45,745 bases of DNA, taken from the NCBI GenBank assembly GCA_003135635.1, contig PLCJ01000001.1:216623-262367 (forward strand), written 5' to 3'. A program made the translations under genes and the position numbers. The notes beneath the pieces were generated by a model. The model saw only the letters and a program-made list of their open reading frames with translations. It was not told the origin of the DNA and searched no databases. The DNA is from Candidatus Adlerbacteria bacterium. GTDB lineage: Bacteria; Patescibacteriota; Minisyncoccia; Phycocordibacterales; SBAW01. Positions within the stretch are counted from its first letter, which is position 1. Each line of letters begins with the position of its first letter. This document shows positions 7,173 to 15,689 of the stretch, piece after piece.

Positions 7173-7424
7173 ATGTCAAAAGAGATGAGCATAATACTCC
7201 TTGGAATATGGCTTATTATCGTGCCATATCTGGGGGTGCCGAGTTTTTGGCGCACAGTACTTATTGTCCTTTCTGGTATTGTCATTGCTATTATGGGCTT
7301 ACTCATGCGCGGAGAAACACTTTCCCGCGGGACTGTGCGCAATAAAAATCATCCATTCATTGAAAATATCCGGCATGAGGGAGAAAGCTCATATGAGCGC
7401 CAAGAAAACACGCTCATCCAATAG
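7173..7424 (+). CDS. Small membrane protein, function unknown
   Basis: An 83-residue protein. Residues 5-22 and about 27-45 form two hydrophobic helices separated by a short loop (PSFW), followed by a polar tail with RGETLSRG and an acidic/basic C-terminus. I recognise no family. Its place between rsmI and the VirD4-like gene, and an extended -10 just upstream, support a real gene. The tail is likely cytoplasmic under the positive-inside rule. Confidence 0.6.
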   Translation: MSKEMSIILLGIWLIIVPYLGVPSFWRTVLIVLSGIVIAIMGLLMRGETLSRGTVRNKNHPFIENIRHEGESSYERQENTLIQ

Positions 7425-7447
7425 TTCCTCAGCTAGCTGTACATTTT

Positions 7448-7456
7448 TGGTATACT
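7448..7456 (+). promoter_or_regulatory. Extended -10 promoter of the VirD4-like gene
   Basis: TG-g-TATACT (hexamer 7451-7456) ends 7 nt before ATG 7464. A GTG three bases earlier is in frame, but the 7-nt rule favours the ATG. Confidence 0.65.
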
Positions 7457-7463
7457 GAAGGTG

Positions 7464-9125
7464 ATGCAGGAAAATGGGAAGGATATAACCTATTTCGCTC
7501 AGACAAATGCACGGGGTAAAAATACACCCTTTGGTATAAAGCGCAAAGATCGGGAGCGACACATGTATGTCATCGGCAAGACCGGTGTCGGAAAGTCGAC
7601 GCTTCTTGAGAACATGGCGATACAAGATATTCGCAATGGTGAGGGTGTTGCCTTTATCGATCCGCACGGCTCTGCCGCTGAGCGGTTGCTTGAATATATT
7701 CCGGAGCATCGCATAAAAGACGTGGTATATTTCGCACCTTTTGATATGGATGCTCCGGTTGCTTTTAACATCATGGAGGATGTGGGCTACGACAAACGAC
7801 ACCTCGTCGTCTCTGGACTTATCACCGCTTTCAAAAAAATATGGGTAGACGCCTTTAGTGCACGTATGGAATATATACTTTCAAACACACTTCTGGCTCT
7901 TCTTGAGTATCCGGGTGCGACGATGCTTGATGTCAACCGTATGCTTGTCGAAAAACCGTTTCGTAAAAAGGTCATCGATAACATGACGGATCCCATTATA
8001 AAAAAGTTTTGGACCGAAGAATTTGCGAATTACTCAGATCGCTATACCCAGGAAGCAACGCCTGCCATTCAAAACAAAGTCGGTCAATTTACCTCCAATC
8101 CATTAATCCGCAACATCATCGGCCAACCGAAGTCGTCCTTTGATCTGCGCCAGATCATGGATGAAAAGAAAATCATCATCATGAATCTCTCCAAGGGCCG
8201 TATTGGTGAAGTCAACGCAGGGCTTCTCGGAAGTATGCTCGTGACGAAGCTCTATCTTGCGGCGATGTCACGCGCCGATACGCCGCACCTGCTTCCAGGC
8301 CTTCCTTCATTCTATTTTTATGTCGACGAATTTCAGACGTTTGCGAATGAAAGTTTTGCCGATATTCTCTCGGAAGCACGTAAATACAAACTCAATCTCA
8401 TTATTGCGCATCAATATATTGAACAAATGGAGGAAGAGGTACGCGACGCCGTGTTTGGCAACGTCGGCACGACGATTGCCTTTCGTGTAGGCCCTTTTGA
8501 TGCCGAAGTGCTTGAGACGGTGTTTCAGCCAAGGTTTACCGTATCTGACTTAGTCAATCTTGGTATCGCGCAAATTTATCTCACTCTCATGATCGACGGC
8601 ACCGGCAGCCCTCCTTTTTCTGCAAGCACGCTTCCACCTTTTGACTTGCCTCCTCGTCGGTTCGTGCCACAAATACTTGCTGCCTCTCGCACACAATTCG
8701 GCAGACCACGCGCTGATATAGAAGCTGCCATAGCAAAATGGCATGAGCCGGAAGCGCGTCCGGTTCATGAATCAAAACCTCAGCCACATATGGAATCACG
8801 TCCAAGGCAGACCTTTCCGGGCGGCCATCGTGAGCGGAGTAATTATTCTCCCCAACCTAAAAGAGATGCACCACGACCCCAGCTACACCGACCACCGCTC
8901 TCAGGAGAGAATAATCTTCGCGAGGCACTTACCCGAGTGACCGGGACTCCTCAGTCTGGCGGCCACGGCGGCGGTACGCATGCAGCAGATTTAAAAGATG
9001 TTCTTGCACATGTGGCACCTACCGCACGCGCTGAAGAGCCAGCACCAGCAGCGCTACCGGAGAAAGTCCTACGCGAGATGCTCGCAGTTGATCCAGATAT
9101 GCCAGGGGATCTCGGGGAGGCATAG
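7464..9125 (+). CDS. VirD4/TraD-like type IV secretion ATPase
   Basis: A 553-residue cytoplasmic ATPase of the VirD4/TraD coupling-protein and HerA-like group. Walker A is GKTGVGKST (38-46). Walker B is YVDEFQTF, with D288-E289 following a hydrophobic strand, and a sensor-like segment IIAHQYIEQM follows. It has no N-terminal membrane helices, unlike canonical VirD4. From about residue 420 it becomes a low-complexity Pro/Arg/Gln-rich tail, then ends in a short acidic helix. Such genes are common in CPR genomes near pilus and competence functions. Whether it moves DNA or protein is unknown. It is convergent with the cupin gene, one base apart. Confidence 0.82.
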   Translation: MQENGKDITYFAQTNARGKNTPFGIKRKDRERHMYVIGKTGVGKSTLLENMAIQDIRNGEGVAFIDPHGSAAERLLEYIPEHRIKDVVYFAPFDMDAPVAFNIMEDVGYDKRHLVVSGLITAFKKIWVDAFSARMEYILSNTLLALLEYPGATMLDVNRMLVEKPFRKKVIDNMTDPIIKKFWTEEFANYSDRYTQEATPAIQNKVGQFTSNPLIRNIIGQPKSSFDLRQIMDEKKIIIMNLSKGRIGEVNAGLLGSMLVTKLYLAAMSRADTPHLLPGLPSFYFYVDEFQTFANESFADILSEARKYKLNLIIAHQYIEQMEEEVRDAVFGNVGTTIAFRVGPFDAEVLETVFQPRFTVSDLVNLGIAQIYLTLMIDGTGSPPFSASTLPPFDLPPRRFVPQILAASRTQFGRPRADIEAAIAKWHEPEARPVHESKPQPHMESRPRQTFPGGHRERSNYSPQPKRDAPRPQLHRPPLSGENNLREALTRVTGTPQSGGHGGGTHAADLKDVLAHVAPTARAEEPAPAALPEKVLREMLAVDPDMPGDLGEA

Positions 9126-9126
9126 C

Positions 9127-9450
9127 TCAGCAGTATTCAGGATGATGCATCATCTTAAGCGGAGGGGTGTAGACATGATAGGTTATTGCGACCGTATCTG
9201 ACTTATTACCCATTATATGAATGATGTCGGGAGTTTCATGAAAAATCTCTCCTTGGCTGTGGGTAAGGCTTCCCAAAAATTTTCCGCTTGCTTTATCAAA
9301 TCTGTTTTCATACACCTTACCCTCAAGAACCTCTATAATTCCGTAGGAATCTCCATGACTGTGTGCGACGCTTTTTGAAGCGATCGGCCAAGTTATTTTT
9401 ACTTCTTCCTTCTTTTCATCTAGAGCAACTATCTCTCGAATGTAGTTCAC
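9127..9450 (-). CDS. Small cysteine-dioxygenase-type cupin
   Basis: A 107-residue single-domain cupin. His30-x-His32 in AHSHGDSYG, followed by the VLEG turn, and a later His78 give a three-histidine metal site. The C-terminal YHVYTPPLKMMHH closely resembles the end of cysteine dioxygenase (HLYSPP then CH). Cysteine dioxygenases are normally about 160-200 residues, so the N-terminal part is missing or the enzyme is minimal. The GTG start is chosen because TATAGT ends 7 nt upstream on the minus strand. The substrate (cysteine or another thiol) is inferred only. Confidence 0.7.
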   Translation of the reverse strand: MNYIREIVALDEKKEEVKITWPIASKSVAHSHGDSYGIIEVLEGKVYENRFDKASGKFLGSLTHSQGEIFHETPDIIHIMGNKSDTVAITYHVYTPPLKMMHHPEYC

Positions 9451-9457
9451 CGCTTCT

Positions 9458-9463
9458 ACTATA
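9458..9463 (-). promoter_or_regulatory. -10 element of the cupin gene
   Basis: Minus-strand TATAGT ends 7 nt before the GTG at 9450. There is no TG extension and no clear -35. Confidence 0.5.
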
Positions 9464-9547
9464 CTCTAATGGGAAGGAGTTATTTGAACCCCTGTTGATA
9501 TTAGCAAAAGGCTATTTCATATGGATTTTTTGGAGTACCGTTTGATA

Positions 9548-9576
9548 TTGAGTAAACTGCTCAGGCAGAGTACAGT
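9548..9576 (+). promoter_or_regulatory. Promoter at the head of the polysaccharide locus
   Basis: TTGAGT (9548-9553), 17-nt spacer, TACAGT (9571-9576), then 8 nt to the ATG at 9585. It is the first promoter of the sugar and glycosyltransferase block. Confidence 0.65.
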
Positions 9577-9584
9577 GGACAATT

Positions 9585-10460
9585 ATGCATGAGCACAAGA
9601 TGGTACTGGTGACCGGTGGAGCGGGATTCATCGGATCGCATCTCTGTAAAGAGCTCGCTGGTAGAGGCTACCGGGTTATTTCCCTTGATAACTATTTCAC
9701 TGGCTTAAAAGAAAACCATGTGGAGGGAGTGGAGTATCGGAACGGGCATACAAAGGACATTGAAAAACATGTTCCGGAGACACCCGACATTGTCTACCAT
9801 TTGGGGGAATATGCCCGAGTTGCGCCGAGTCTACAGGAGCCTGCGGTAATATGGGATTTGAATATGGATGGCACCTTTGGGGTCTTGGAGTTTTGTAGAA
9901 AACGCAAGTGCAAAATCGTCTACGCAGGCTCATCAACGAAACTTGCAGCACCACGGACAGACGGCGTATCGGGCCCCGATCTGGCGCCTTATACCTGGAG
10001 CAAGGCTGCCAACAGTGAGCTTACGTGCAATTACGGACTATGGTACGGCGTGCCCTACGCGGTGGTGTATTTTTATAACGTGTACGGACCGCGTGAACGA
10101 GCCGGCACGTACGGCACGGTAATAGAAATATTTAAACAAAATTATCTGCAAGGAGAGCCCTTTAAGATTAATGCCCCTGGCACTCAGACACGCATATACA
10201 CCCATGTGGATGATACGGTCGCTGCGTTAATTCTTGTGGGCGAAAAAGGGGAAGGTGATGGGTATGGAATAGCCTCACAGGAAAGCTATTCGCCACTTGA
10301 TCTAGCGAAGTTATTTGGAGGTGAGGTCGTCATGATGCCGGAGCGCAAAACAAGCAGGCCATCGTCATCTGTCGATACGTCACGCATAGAGGCTCTCGGG
10401 TGGAAGCCGATGCGGAAACTCAAAGAGTATATTCAAGAAATTAAGAAAGAGAAACGATAG
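9585..10460 (+). CDS. NAD-dependent sugar-nucleotide epimerase/dehydratase
   Basis: A 291-residue short-chain dehydrogenase of the GalE/extended SDR family. The NAD-binding TGGAGFIGSH is at about 10-19, a DN pair (DNYF) follows the second strand, AGSS precedes the active site, and the catalytic pair is in YTWSK (about 141-145). YNVYGPR and the RIYTHVDD segment are typical of UDP-glucose 4-epimerase-like enzymes acting on UDP-hexoses. The exact substrate is uncertain. Start at the first ATG, 8 nt after the -10. The next gene follows 19 nt after its stop and probably shares the transcript. Confidence 0.82.
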   Translation: MHEHKMVLVTGGAGFIGSHLCKELAGRGYRVISLDNYFTGLKENHVEGVEYRNGHTKDIEKHVPETPDIVYHLGEYARVAPSLQEPAVIWDLNMDGTFGVLEFCRKRKCKIVYAGSSTKLAAPRTDGVSGPDLAPYTWSKAANSELTCNYGLWYGVPYAVVYFYNVYGPRERAGTYGTVIEIFKQNYLQGEPFKINAPGTQTRIYTHVDDTVAALILVGEKGEGDGYGIASQESYSPLDLAKLFGGEVVMMPERKTSRPSSSVDTSRIEALGWKPMRKLKEYIQEIKKEKR

Positions 10461-10479
10461 AAGATTATCCCTTTTTCCC

Positions 10480-11691
10480 ATGAAAAGAATTCTCATCTTT
10501 TCCCTCGCATACTACCCGAGATTTATAGGGGGCGATGGAGTAGCGATTAAAGAAATTACCAATCGCATCGATCCTAGCGATATAGAGTTTCATATGGTGA
10601 CGTCGCGATTTGATTCGACGCTCCCTAAAGTAGAGAAGATAGAAAATGTACTAGTACACCGCATCGGATTTTCAAAGCAAAATCCATCAATGGAAGATCT
10701 TAAAAAATTTCCTCTCTACTACACTAAAGCGATGTTTCAGTTCTCTGCCGCGTGGAAGGCGTTGTCGCTGCACAGGACCCATAAATATGACGCAATATGG
10801 GCAATGATGGCCCATTCAGGCGGAGTGCCTGCAGTGATTTTTAAATTTATACATCCTGAAATCCCCTATATTCTCACGCTCCAAGAAGGAGATCCACCAG
10901 AGTATATAGAGCGCAAAATGAGACCGCTTTGGCCGTTATTTTCCATGACATTTACAAAAGCTGATATTGTACAAACCATTTCAAATTTTTTGGCGGAGTG
11001 GGCACGACAACGAGGATTTAAGGGCCCTGTGGAAGTTATCCCGAACGGCTTTAACACAAGTAATATATCAAAGGTGTACTCGGAGGAAGAGTTATCAGTG
11101 CTAAAGAAAAAAATCGATAAAAAAGACGGAGACATATATCTCATCACGGTTTCGCGATTAGTGCATAAAAATGCGGTCGACGATGTTATTGGAGCGCTTA
11201 CTCTTCTGCCTGCGCGTGTACACCTTCTGGTAGTTGGAGGAGGACCTGATGAGAAATCTTTGAAAGAACTCGCCGTCACTCTAGGAGTATCTGGGCGAGT
11301 TATCTTTGTAGGGCAGGTGGATACGGGCGAAACGACAAAATATAGAAGAATCTCTGATATTTTTGTACGCCCGAGCCGCTCCGAGGGCATGGGTAATTCA
11401 TTCGTATCAACAATGGCGGCCGGACTCCCCGTTATTGCTACTCAGGAAGGCGGCATCGCTGATTTCCTTTTTGATGCGAAGAGAAATCCCGATAAGCCGA
11501 CTACTGGTTGGGCGGTGGACAAAGATAGTCCTGAACAGATTGCTGAAACGGTAAAAGAAATCCTTGCTCATCCTGAAGAGGTTAAAAAGGTCGTTGAAAC
11601 TGCAAAGAAGTTTGTTTCGGAGAACTATGACTGGGATGTTATTGCAAAAAATATGAAGGAAAAGATTTTTGAGCGAGTGTTTAATAAATAG
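10480..11691 (+). CDS. Glycosyltransferase, GT4 family
   Basis: A 403-residue GT-B fold transferase of the GT4 type. The N-terminal domain opens with a strand and YYPRFIGGDG. The C-terminal nucleotide-sugar domain starts at VEVIPNGFN and has the basic-residue motif SRLVHKNAV. The acidic motif is SEGMGNSFVSTMAAGLP, a variant of EGFGLPxLEAMAxGxP in which the second Glu appears replaced by Ser/Thr. It likely adds one sugar of the surface polysaccharide at the inner face of the membrane. It ends 9 nt before the next glycosyltransferase. No Shine-Dalgarno motif is seen. Confidence 0.85.
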   Translation: MKRILIFSLAYYPRFIGGDGVAIKEITNRIDPSDIEFHMVTSRFDSTLPKVEKIENVLVHRIGFSKQNPSMEDLKKFPLYYTKAMFQFSAAWKALSLHRTHKYDAIWAMMAHSGGVPAVIFKFIHPEIPYILTLQEGDPPEYIERKMRPLWPLFSMTFTKADIVQTISNFLAEWARQRGFKGPVEVIPNGFNTSNISKVYSEEELSVLKKKIDKKDGDIYLITVSRLVHKNAVDDVIGALTLLPARVHLLVVGGGPDEKSLKELAVTLGVSGRVIFVGQVDTGETTKYRRISDIFVRPSRSEGMGNSFVSTMAAGLPVIATQEGGIADFLFDAKRNPDKPTTGWAVDKDSPEQIAETVKEILAHPEEVKKVVETAKKFVSENYDWDVIAKNMKEKIFERVFNK

Positions 11692-11700
11692 TCAATTTGT

Positions 11701-12762
11701 ATGCGGATACTCATGATAAGCACCGACAGGACGATGTTTTTGTCACAAAGTTCCGTTCAAGCTCGTACAGAAAAGTATGCCGCTGCGGCGGGTGAAATGG
11801 ATGTCATTGTATTTGCACTCAAAAAACTGGATCTTAAAAGCATCTCAAAAGATGCTCTTAGCATCTACCCCACAAATTCTTCTTCCAAGCTTCTCTACAT
11901 ACGCGATGCGGTAAAAATTGCCCGGACTCTTCCACGTCCAGATGTAATAACAGCGCAGGATCCGTTTGAAGCTGGGCTTGCCGCCTTATATATAGCTCGC
12001 CATTTCAACGTTCCGCTTCATATACAGATACACACAAATTTTTCCGCGTCATCATTTATCAGTCACCACTGGCCACTGAACGCTATTCGGCTCCTGCTAG
12101 CAGGCTACGTACTTTCTCGCGCGACCCGCATTCGCACGGTTTCAAACAAGATACGAGAGGGGATATTGAAGAACTATCATCTCACCATTCCCGTATCGGT
12201 GTTGCCGATATTTGTAGATACGTTGCGATTCAAGAATACACTAGTCCCTGAAACACTCTCCGTACGGTTCCAATCGTATGACAAAAAGATACTCGTGGTA
12301 TCGCGGCTTGAGCGGGAAAAAGGAGTAGAGATGGCAATTCGTGCGCTTGCCGAAGCTTCCATTGCAACCTCCTGCCTTATTATCCTTGGCGAAGGGCGTG
12401 AGCGCGAAAGGCTTGAGGAAGAAGCAAAACACCTTAATATTTCATCACAGGTATTTTTTGAAGGACGGCAGGATCCAGCAGCCTACTACAAGCTTGCCGA
12501 CGTCGTTCTTTTTCCGTCAGATTCCTACGATGGATACGGCATGGTGATTATTGAGGCGCTTGTTGCAGGTACACCTGTCATTGCAACTGATGTAGGAATA
12601 GCGCGAGACGCGGGCGCGATAGTAGTTCCTATTGAGGATTTTCCAAAGACACTCACGAGCTTGCTGAGTGGTTCCAAAGAGCAGGCACGCCTCTTAGATT
12701 ATCCCTATGGCGAAGAGGCGGCGTACGTGCGAGAGTGGGTGGCAGATATTGCGGCCAAGTAG
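11701..12762 (+). CDS. Glycosyltransferase, GT4 family
   Basis: A 353-residue GT4 transferase. The donor-binding half carries VSRLEREKGVE, the nucleotide loop LGEGRERERLEE, and YDGYGMVIIEALVAGTP with the paired acidic residues of the ExxxxxxxE motif (first Glu replaced by Asp). The N-terminal half includes ITAQDPFEAG and IQIHTNFS, typical of acceptor-domain loops. It lies in a run with the preceding glycosyltransferase. The sugar and acceptor cannot be predicted. Confidence 0.85.
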   Translation: MRILMISTDRTMFLSQSSVQARTEKYAAAAGEMDVIVFALKKLDLKSISKDALSIYPTNSSSKLLYIRDAVKIARTLPRPDVITAQDPFEAGLAALYIARHFNVPLHIQIHTNFSASSFISHHWPLNAIRLLLAGYVLSRATRIRTVSNKIREGILKNYHLTIPVSVLPIFVDTLRFKNTLVPETLSVRFQSYDKKILVVSRLEREKGVEMAIRALAEASIATSCLIILGEGRERERLEEEAKHLNISSQVFFEGRQDPAAYYKLADVVLFPSDSYDGYGMVIIEALVAGTPVIATDVGIARDAGAIVVPIEDFPKTLTSLLSGSKEQARLLDYPYGEEAAYVREWVADIAAK

Positions 12763-12791
12763 TTCGCATAATTAAGAGCATTTTATATAAT
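12763..12791 (+). promoter_or_regulatory. Promoter of the UDP-glucose dehydrogenase-like gene
   Basis: TTCGCA (12763-12768), 17-nt spacer, TATAAT (12786-12791), then 8 nt to ATG 12800. This is a consensus -10 placed for a leaderless or nearly leaderless transcript. Confidence 0.65.
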
Positions 12792-12799
12792 AAGCTGCA

Positions 12800-13717
12800 A
12801 TGACTGAAAAGAAACCTCTTCTTGGCTTTATTGGACAAGGCTTTATTGGAAAAAACTACTCAGATGATTTTGAGCAGCGGGGATACACCGTTATTCGCTA
12901 CTCTCTTGAGGAGCCGTACCAAGCAAACAAAGAGCACATACGAGAGTGCGACATTGTATTTATTGCAGTGCCCGCACCCACGGTGCCAACAGGCAAGAAG
13001 CGAGGTGATGGGCATCCAGAGGTTCATTTTGACGGTAGTACTATACGCGAGGTAATTGGGCTTGCACGCGAGGGCGCTATTGTAGTTATAAAGTCTACTA
13101 TTGAACCTGGAACAACAGAGTTACTCCAAGCGCATTATGCAGACAAACTCATTCTCCATTCGCCCGAATTTCTTTTGGAAACCACCGCTGCTCAGGATGC
13201 AAAGCATCCTGAGCGCAATATAATAGGAATTCCTAAAGATACTAAGGAGTATCGCGAAGCTGCAGAGCGTGTTATAGCACTCCTCCCCAAGGCTCCTTAT
13301 ACGCTTATATGTGACGCCCGCACGGCGGAACTTATAAAATATGCAAATAATGCCTTTCTTTTTATCAAAATTGTATTTGCGAATATTTTTTATGAGCTCG
13401 CTAAAGAAAATGGTATTGACTGGGAAGTATTGCGCGAGGCTATTGGCTCAGATCCACGCATTGGCCCCAGTCATCTAGATCTCCATCTGAAGGACGATCC
13501 TCCAGGGGTAATGAGACGTCGAGGGGCGGGGAGGAGCTGTTTTATAAAGGATTTTGCAGAACTCAGTGAGCTATACGCAAAAACTTTTCCCGAGGACAAA
13601 CATGCAATTATGGTGTTGCGCGGCTTTGAGTACAAAAATAGTGAACTGCTTCGCGCCGCTGACAGGTACATTAATCTTCTTGAAGGCGTATATGGTCCGG
13701 ATACCGGCAAAAAATGA
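12800..13717 (+). CDS. Short UDP-glucose/GDP-mannose dehydrogenase homologue
   Basis: A 305-residue member of the family that oxidises UDP-glucose (or related sugar nucleotides) to the uronate. The Rossmann loop is GQGFIG (12-17), SPEF is at 121-124 and the central helix with Lys and Asn is KYANNAF (180-186). The catalytic region RGAGRSCFIKDF puts the thiol at Cys247. Usual enzymes have about 400-450 residues, with a C-terminal UDP-sugar-binding domain after this point; here it ends 58 residues after the Cys, so that domain is essentially absent. The reading frame is intact and starts at a good promoter. It overlaps the next gene by ATGA. Confidence 0.78.
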   Translation: MTEKKPLLGFIGQGFIGKNYSDDFEQRGYTVIRYSLEEPYQANKEHIRECDIVFIAVPAPTVPTGKKRGDGHPEVHFDGSTIREVIGLAREGAIVVIKSTIEPGTTELLQAHYADKLILHSPEFLLETTAAQDAKHPERNIIGIPKDTKEYREAAERVIALLPKAPYTLICDARTAELIKYANNAFLFIKIVFANIFYELAKENGIDWEVLREAIGSDPRIGPSHLDLHLKDDPPGVMRRRGAGRSCFIKDFAELSELYAKTFPEDKHAIMVLRGFEYKNSELLRAADRYINLLEGVYGPDTGKK

Positions 13718-14523
13718 AAAGTACGAACTACTATGAGTTTACTGTTTCCCTTGTGCACAAAGCAGGTGTTCGCCTCAAGGCGGCTCGTACGAAAATGTTT
13801 GAGGTCTCACATAAGGGGAGTGACGAGCGTGATTTAGTAACGAGTGTTGATCTGGAGATCAATGATTTTTTAATTGCAGAAATTAAACGCGCATATCCTG
13901 AACACCGCATTTCTTCGGAAGAGGGAGGTGATGTGGTGGGGCAGGATGTTATTGAATATGAGTGGAAACTTGATCCAATAGACGGGAGTGCTAACTTCTC
14001 TAGAAATATTCCTCACTTTAATGTATGTGCTGCGCTTCTGTATAAAAATGTTCCTATAGTGGGCGCGGTATATAACCCCATCACCGAGGAGATGTTTAGC
14101 TTTGAGCAAGCCCAAGGAGCATTTTTAAATGGTATGCCCATACGAGTAAGTACCATTACTGAACCGAAAGATGCACAAGGACTCATCAGTTTTGGTCATG
14201 ACCCATTATTGCTGGATTGGTCAGTTGCAACTTTTCGCGATTGTGTTAAATCACTCAAAAAGTTCAAAAGTCTCGGCTCCTCTGCTCTGGACCTTTCTTT
14301 TCTTGCGGCTGGTCGCGTAGATGTGGTGATCTACGGCACCCTTCGATTAAGTGATTGTGCAGCCGGCATCGGTATAATCCGTGCAGCGGGAGGAGAAGTA
14401 TATACACCCGGTGGTGTGCCTGTTGAAATCAGCTCAAACACACAAACCATTATTGCTACATCAAACAGGGAACTGTTCGATAAAATACAACCACTTCTTC
14501 ATCAAGAGTTGCTCCCGCGTTAA
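13714..14523 (+). CDS. Inositol monophosphatase family protein
   Basis: A 269-residue magnesium-dependent phosphatase of the IMPase/FBPase/CysQ superfamily. Metal ligands are at EE (69-70) and in DPIDGSANF (87-95). The C-terminal DCAAG, here LSDCAAGIG, replaces the usual WDxAAG. Substrates may be sugar phosphates, inositol phosphate or PAP; sequence alone does not decide. Given the APS reductase elsewhere in the window, a CysQ-like PAP phosphatase role is conceivable, but the polysaccharide neighbourhood fits sugar phosphates equally well. It starts in ATGA overlap with the dehydrogenase gene and shares its TTAA stop region with the convergent kinase-like gene. Confidence 0.82.
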   Translation: MKSTNYYEFTVSLVHKAGVRLKAARTKMFEVSHKGSDERDLVTSVDLEINDFLIAEIKRAYPEHRISSEEGGDVVGQDVIEYEWKLDPIDGSANFSRNIPHFNVCAALLYKNVPIVGAVYNPITEEMFSFEQAQGAFLNGMPIRVSTITEPKDAQGLISFGHDPLLLDWSVATFRDCVKSLKKFKSLGSSALDLSFLAAGRVDVVIYGTLRLSDCAAGIGIIRAAGGEVYTPGGVPVEISSNTQTIIATSNRELFDKIQPLLHQELLPR

Positions 14524-15647
14524 TGCTTGGCGTCCTTAAGCGCCTCTCTGTTTCTACTCTTTTCCTCCTCGGTTCGAAGTGCTTCCTGCGCATCACGAAA
14601 CGCTGCTACATTTTTTTCTGGTAGCTCTTTATCATCTAGGATTGCACTCATTACTGTAGTCCAAAATCCTATACGCAGCCTTGTTATGTCGGCTAATTTG
14701 CCGGAGGTTTTTGTAAGAGCATTCGTATGAAACTGAAGCAGAAGTCCGAGCTTGAATACGCGCATCAGCCGCAAATCCAAATACTCCTTCTCTCCGCGAT
14801 TCTCCCTAACGTACTGCACAAGCATTTTCTCTAGCGCAGGATTGTACTGCGTCATGAAGTTAATAAAACGTGCCCACCCTTCGTATTTGTTTCCAAAATA
14901 AATTGAGGTGTGGTCAAGAAGATAAATGTCGTGATGGACTACCCGCAAGTTATGCAGGGACAAATCGTGGTGGGTAAGAAAACCACAGTATCGCTCTATA
15001 ACCGTGCGGTGTTGACGCAAAAACTCCAGAGCTCTATTCATAACAGTCGCGAGCTCTTTGTTATGAGGATCGCTCTCCAAAGAGCTTTTTCTAAACTCCT
15101 CAAATGCCTCAAGATAATCTTGCACGGAGACCATGCCAAAGACATTTTGTATCGTATGGGCATGGGCGTACGTAGTGGCGTACACTCCCTCTTGGGTTTC
15201 AAATGCGCGCAGTGCCAAGAAGAACTGCTCTTCCAGGGGCCTGGTAAGAAAAGGCTTGTCTTGCTCTATAAACGCAGTCGCGCGGAGAGTATAGCCGTCG
15301 CGCGCGGTAAAGAGAAGCTCTTCGGGTGAAAAAAATGTCCGCACCGCAAAGTTAAGCGCATGGAGCACTTCCTGGGCAGTGCGCTCTTTTTCTATTTCCC
15401 GTATACCCTCTGGGTTGCTGCTCACTTTAATAACCACACGCTTGCCGTCAAAGCGGCGCCTGCCTAAAAGCACCAGCTTATGCCCGCTCATGAGGTACCG
15501 CTCTCCTCCTATCTGGGGTTGCTTAGGATCAAGCACGAATCCAAGCGCTTCGATAAGGGGTCGTGCACTTTTTAATTCTTGTTCTCGATACTTTTCCCAC
15601 TCGTCTTGCCTAAGCCTAAGGGAGACGAACGTTTCCTTTGCGCGCAT
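14520..15647 (-). CDS. Kinase-fold protein (aminoglycoside phosphotransferase-like)
   Basis: A 375-residue protein with the small-molecule kinase fold. Lys74 in VVIKVS fits the ATP-anchoring lysine, a Glu-rich helix (82-88) follows, and the catalytic loop HHDLSLHN has Asp228 and Asn233. A second metal-binding Asp is at LLDH (245). This resembles the aminoglycoside phosphotransferase/choline kinase group (PF01636), though the N-terminal 45 residues and the Glu/Lys-rich C-terminal helix are unusual. In this locus it could phosphorylate a sugar or lipid-linked glycan, but that is a guess. It is divergent from the next epimerase gene, 42 bases apart, where TATAAT-like boxes occur on both strands. 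Confidence 0.6.
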   Translation of the reverse strand: MRAKETFVSLRLRQDEWEKYREQELKSARPLIEALGFVLDPKQPQIGGERYLMSGHKLVLLGRRRFDGKRVVIKVSSNPEGIREIEKERTAQEVLHALNFAVRTFFSPEELLFTARDGYTLRATAFIEQDKPFLTRPLEEQFFLALRAFETQEGVYATTYAHAHTIQNVFGMVSVQDYLEAFEEFRKSSLESDPHNKELATVMNRALEFLRQHRTVIERYCGFLTHHDLSLHNLRVVHHDIYLLDHTSIYFGNKYEGWARFINFMTQYNPALEKMLVQYVRENRGEKEYLDLRLMRVFKLGLLLQFHTNALTKTSGKLADITRLRIGFWTTVMSAILDDKELPEKNVAAFRDAQEALRTEEEKSRNREALKDAKH

Positions 15648-15689
15648 ATCATGGGCATCTTATAATCATTCACACCCTCTGGCAATTAC

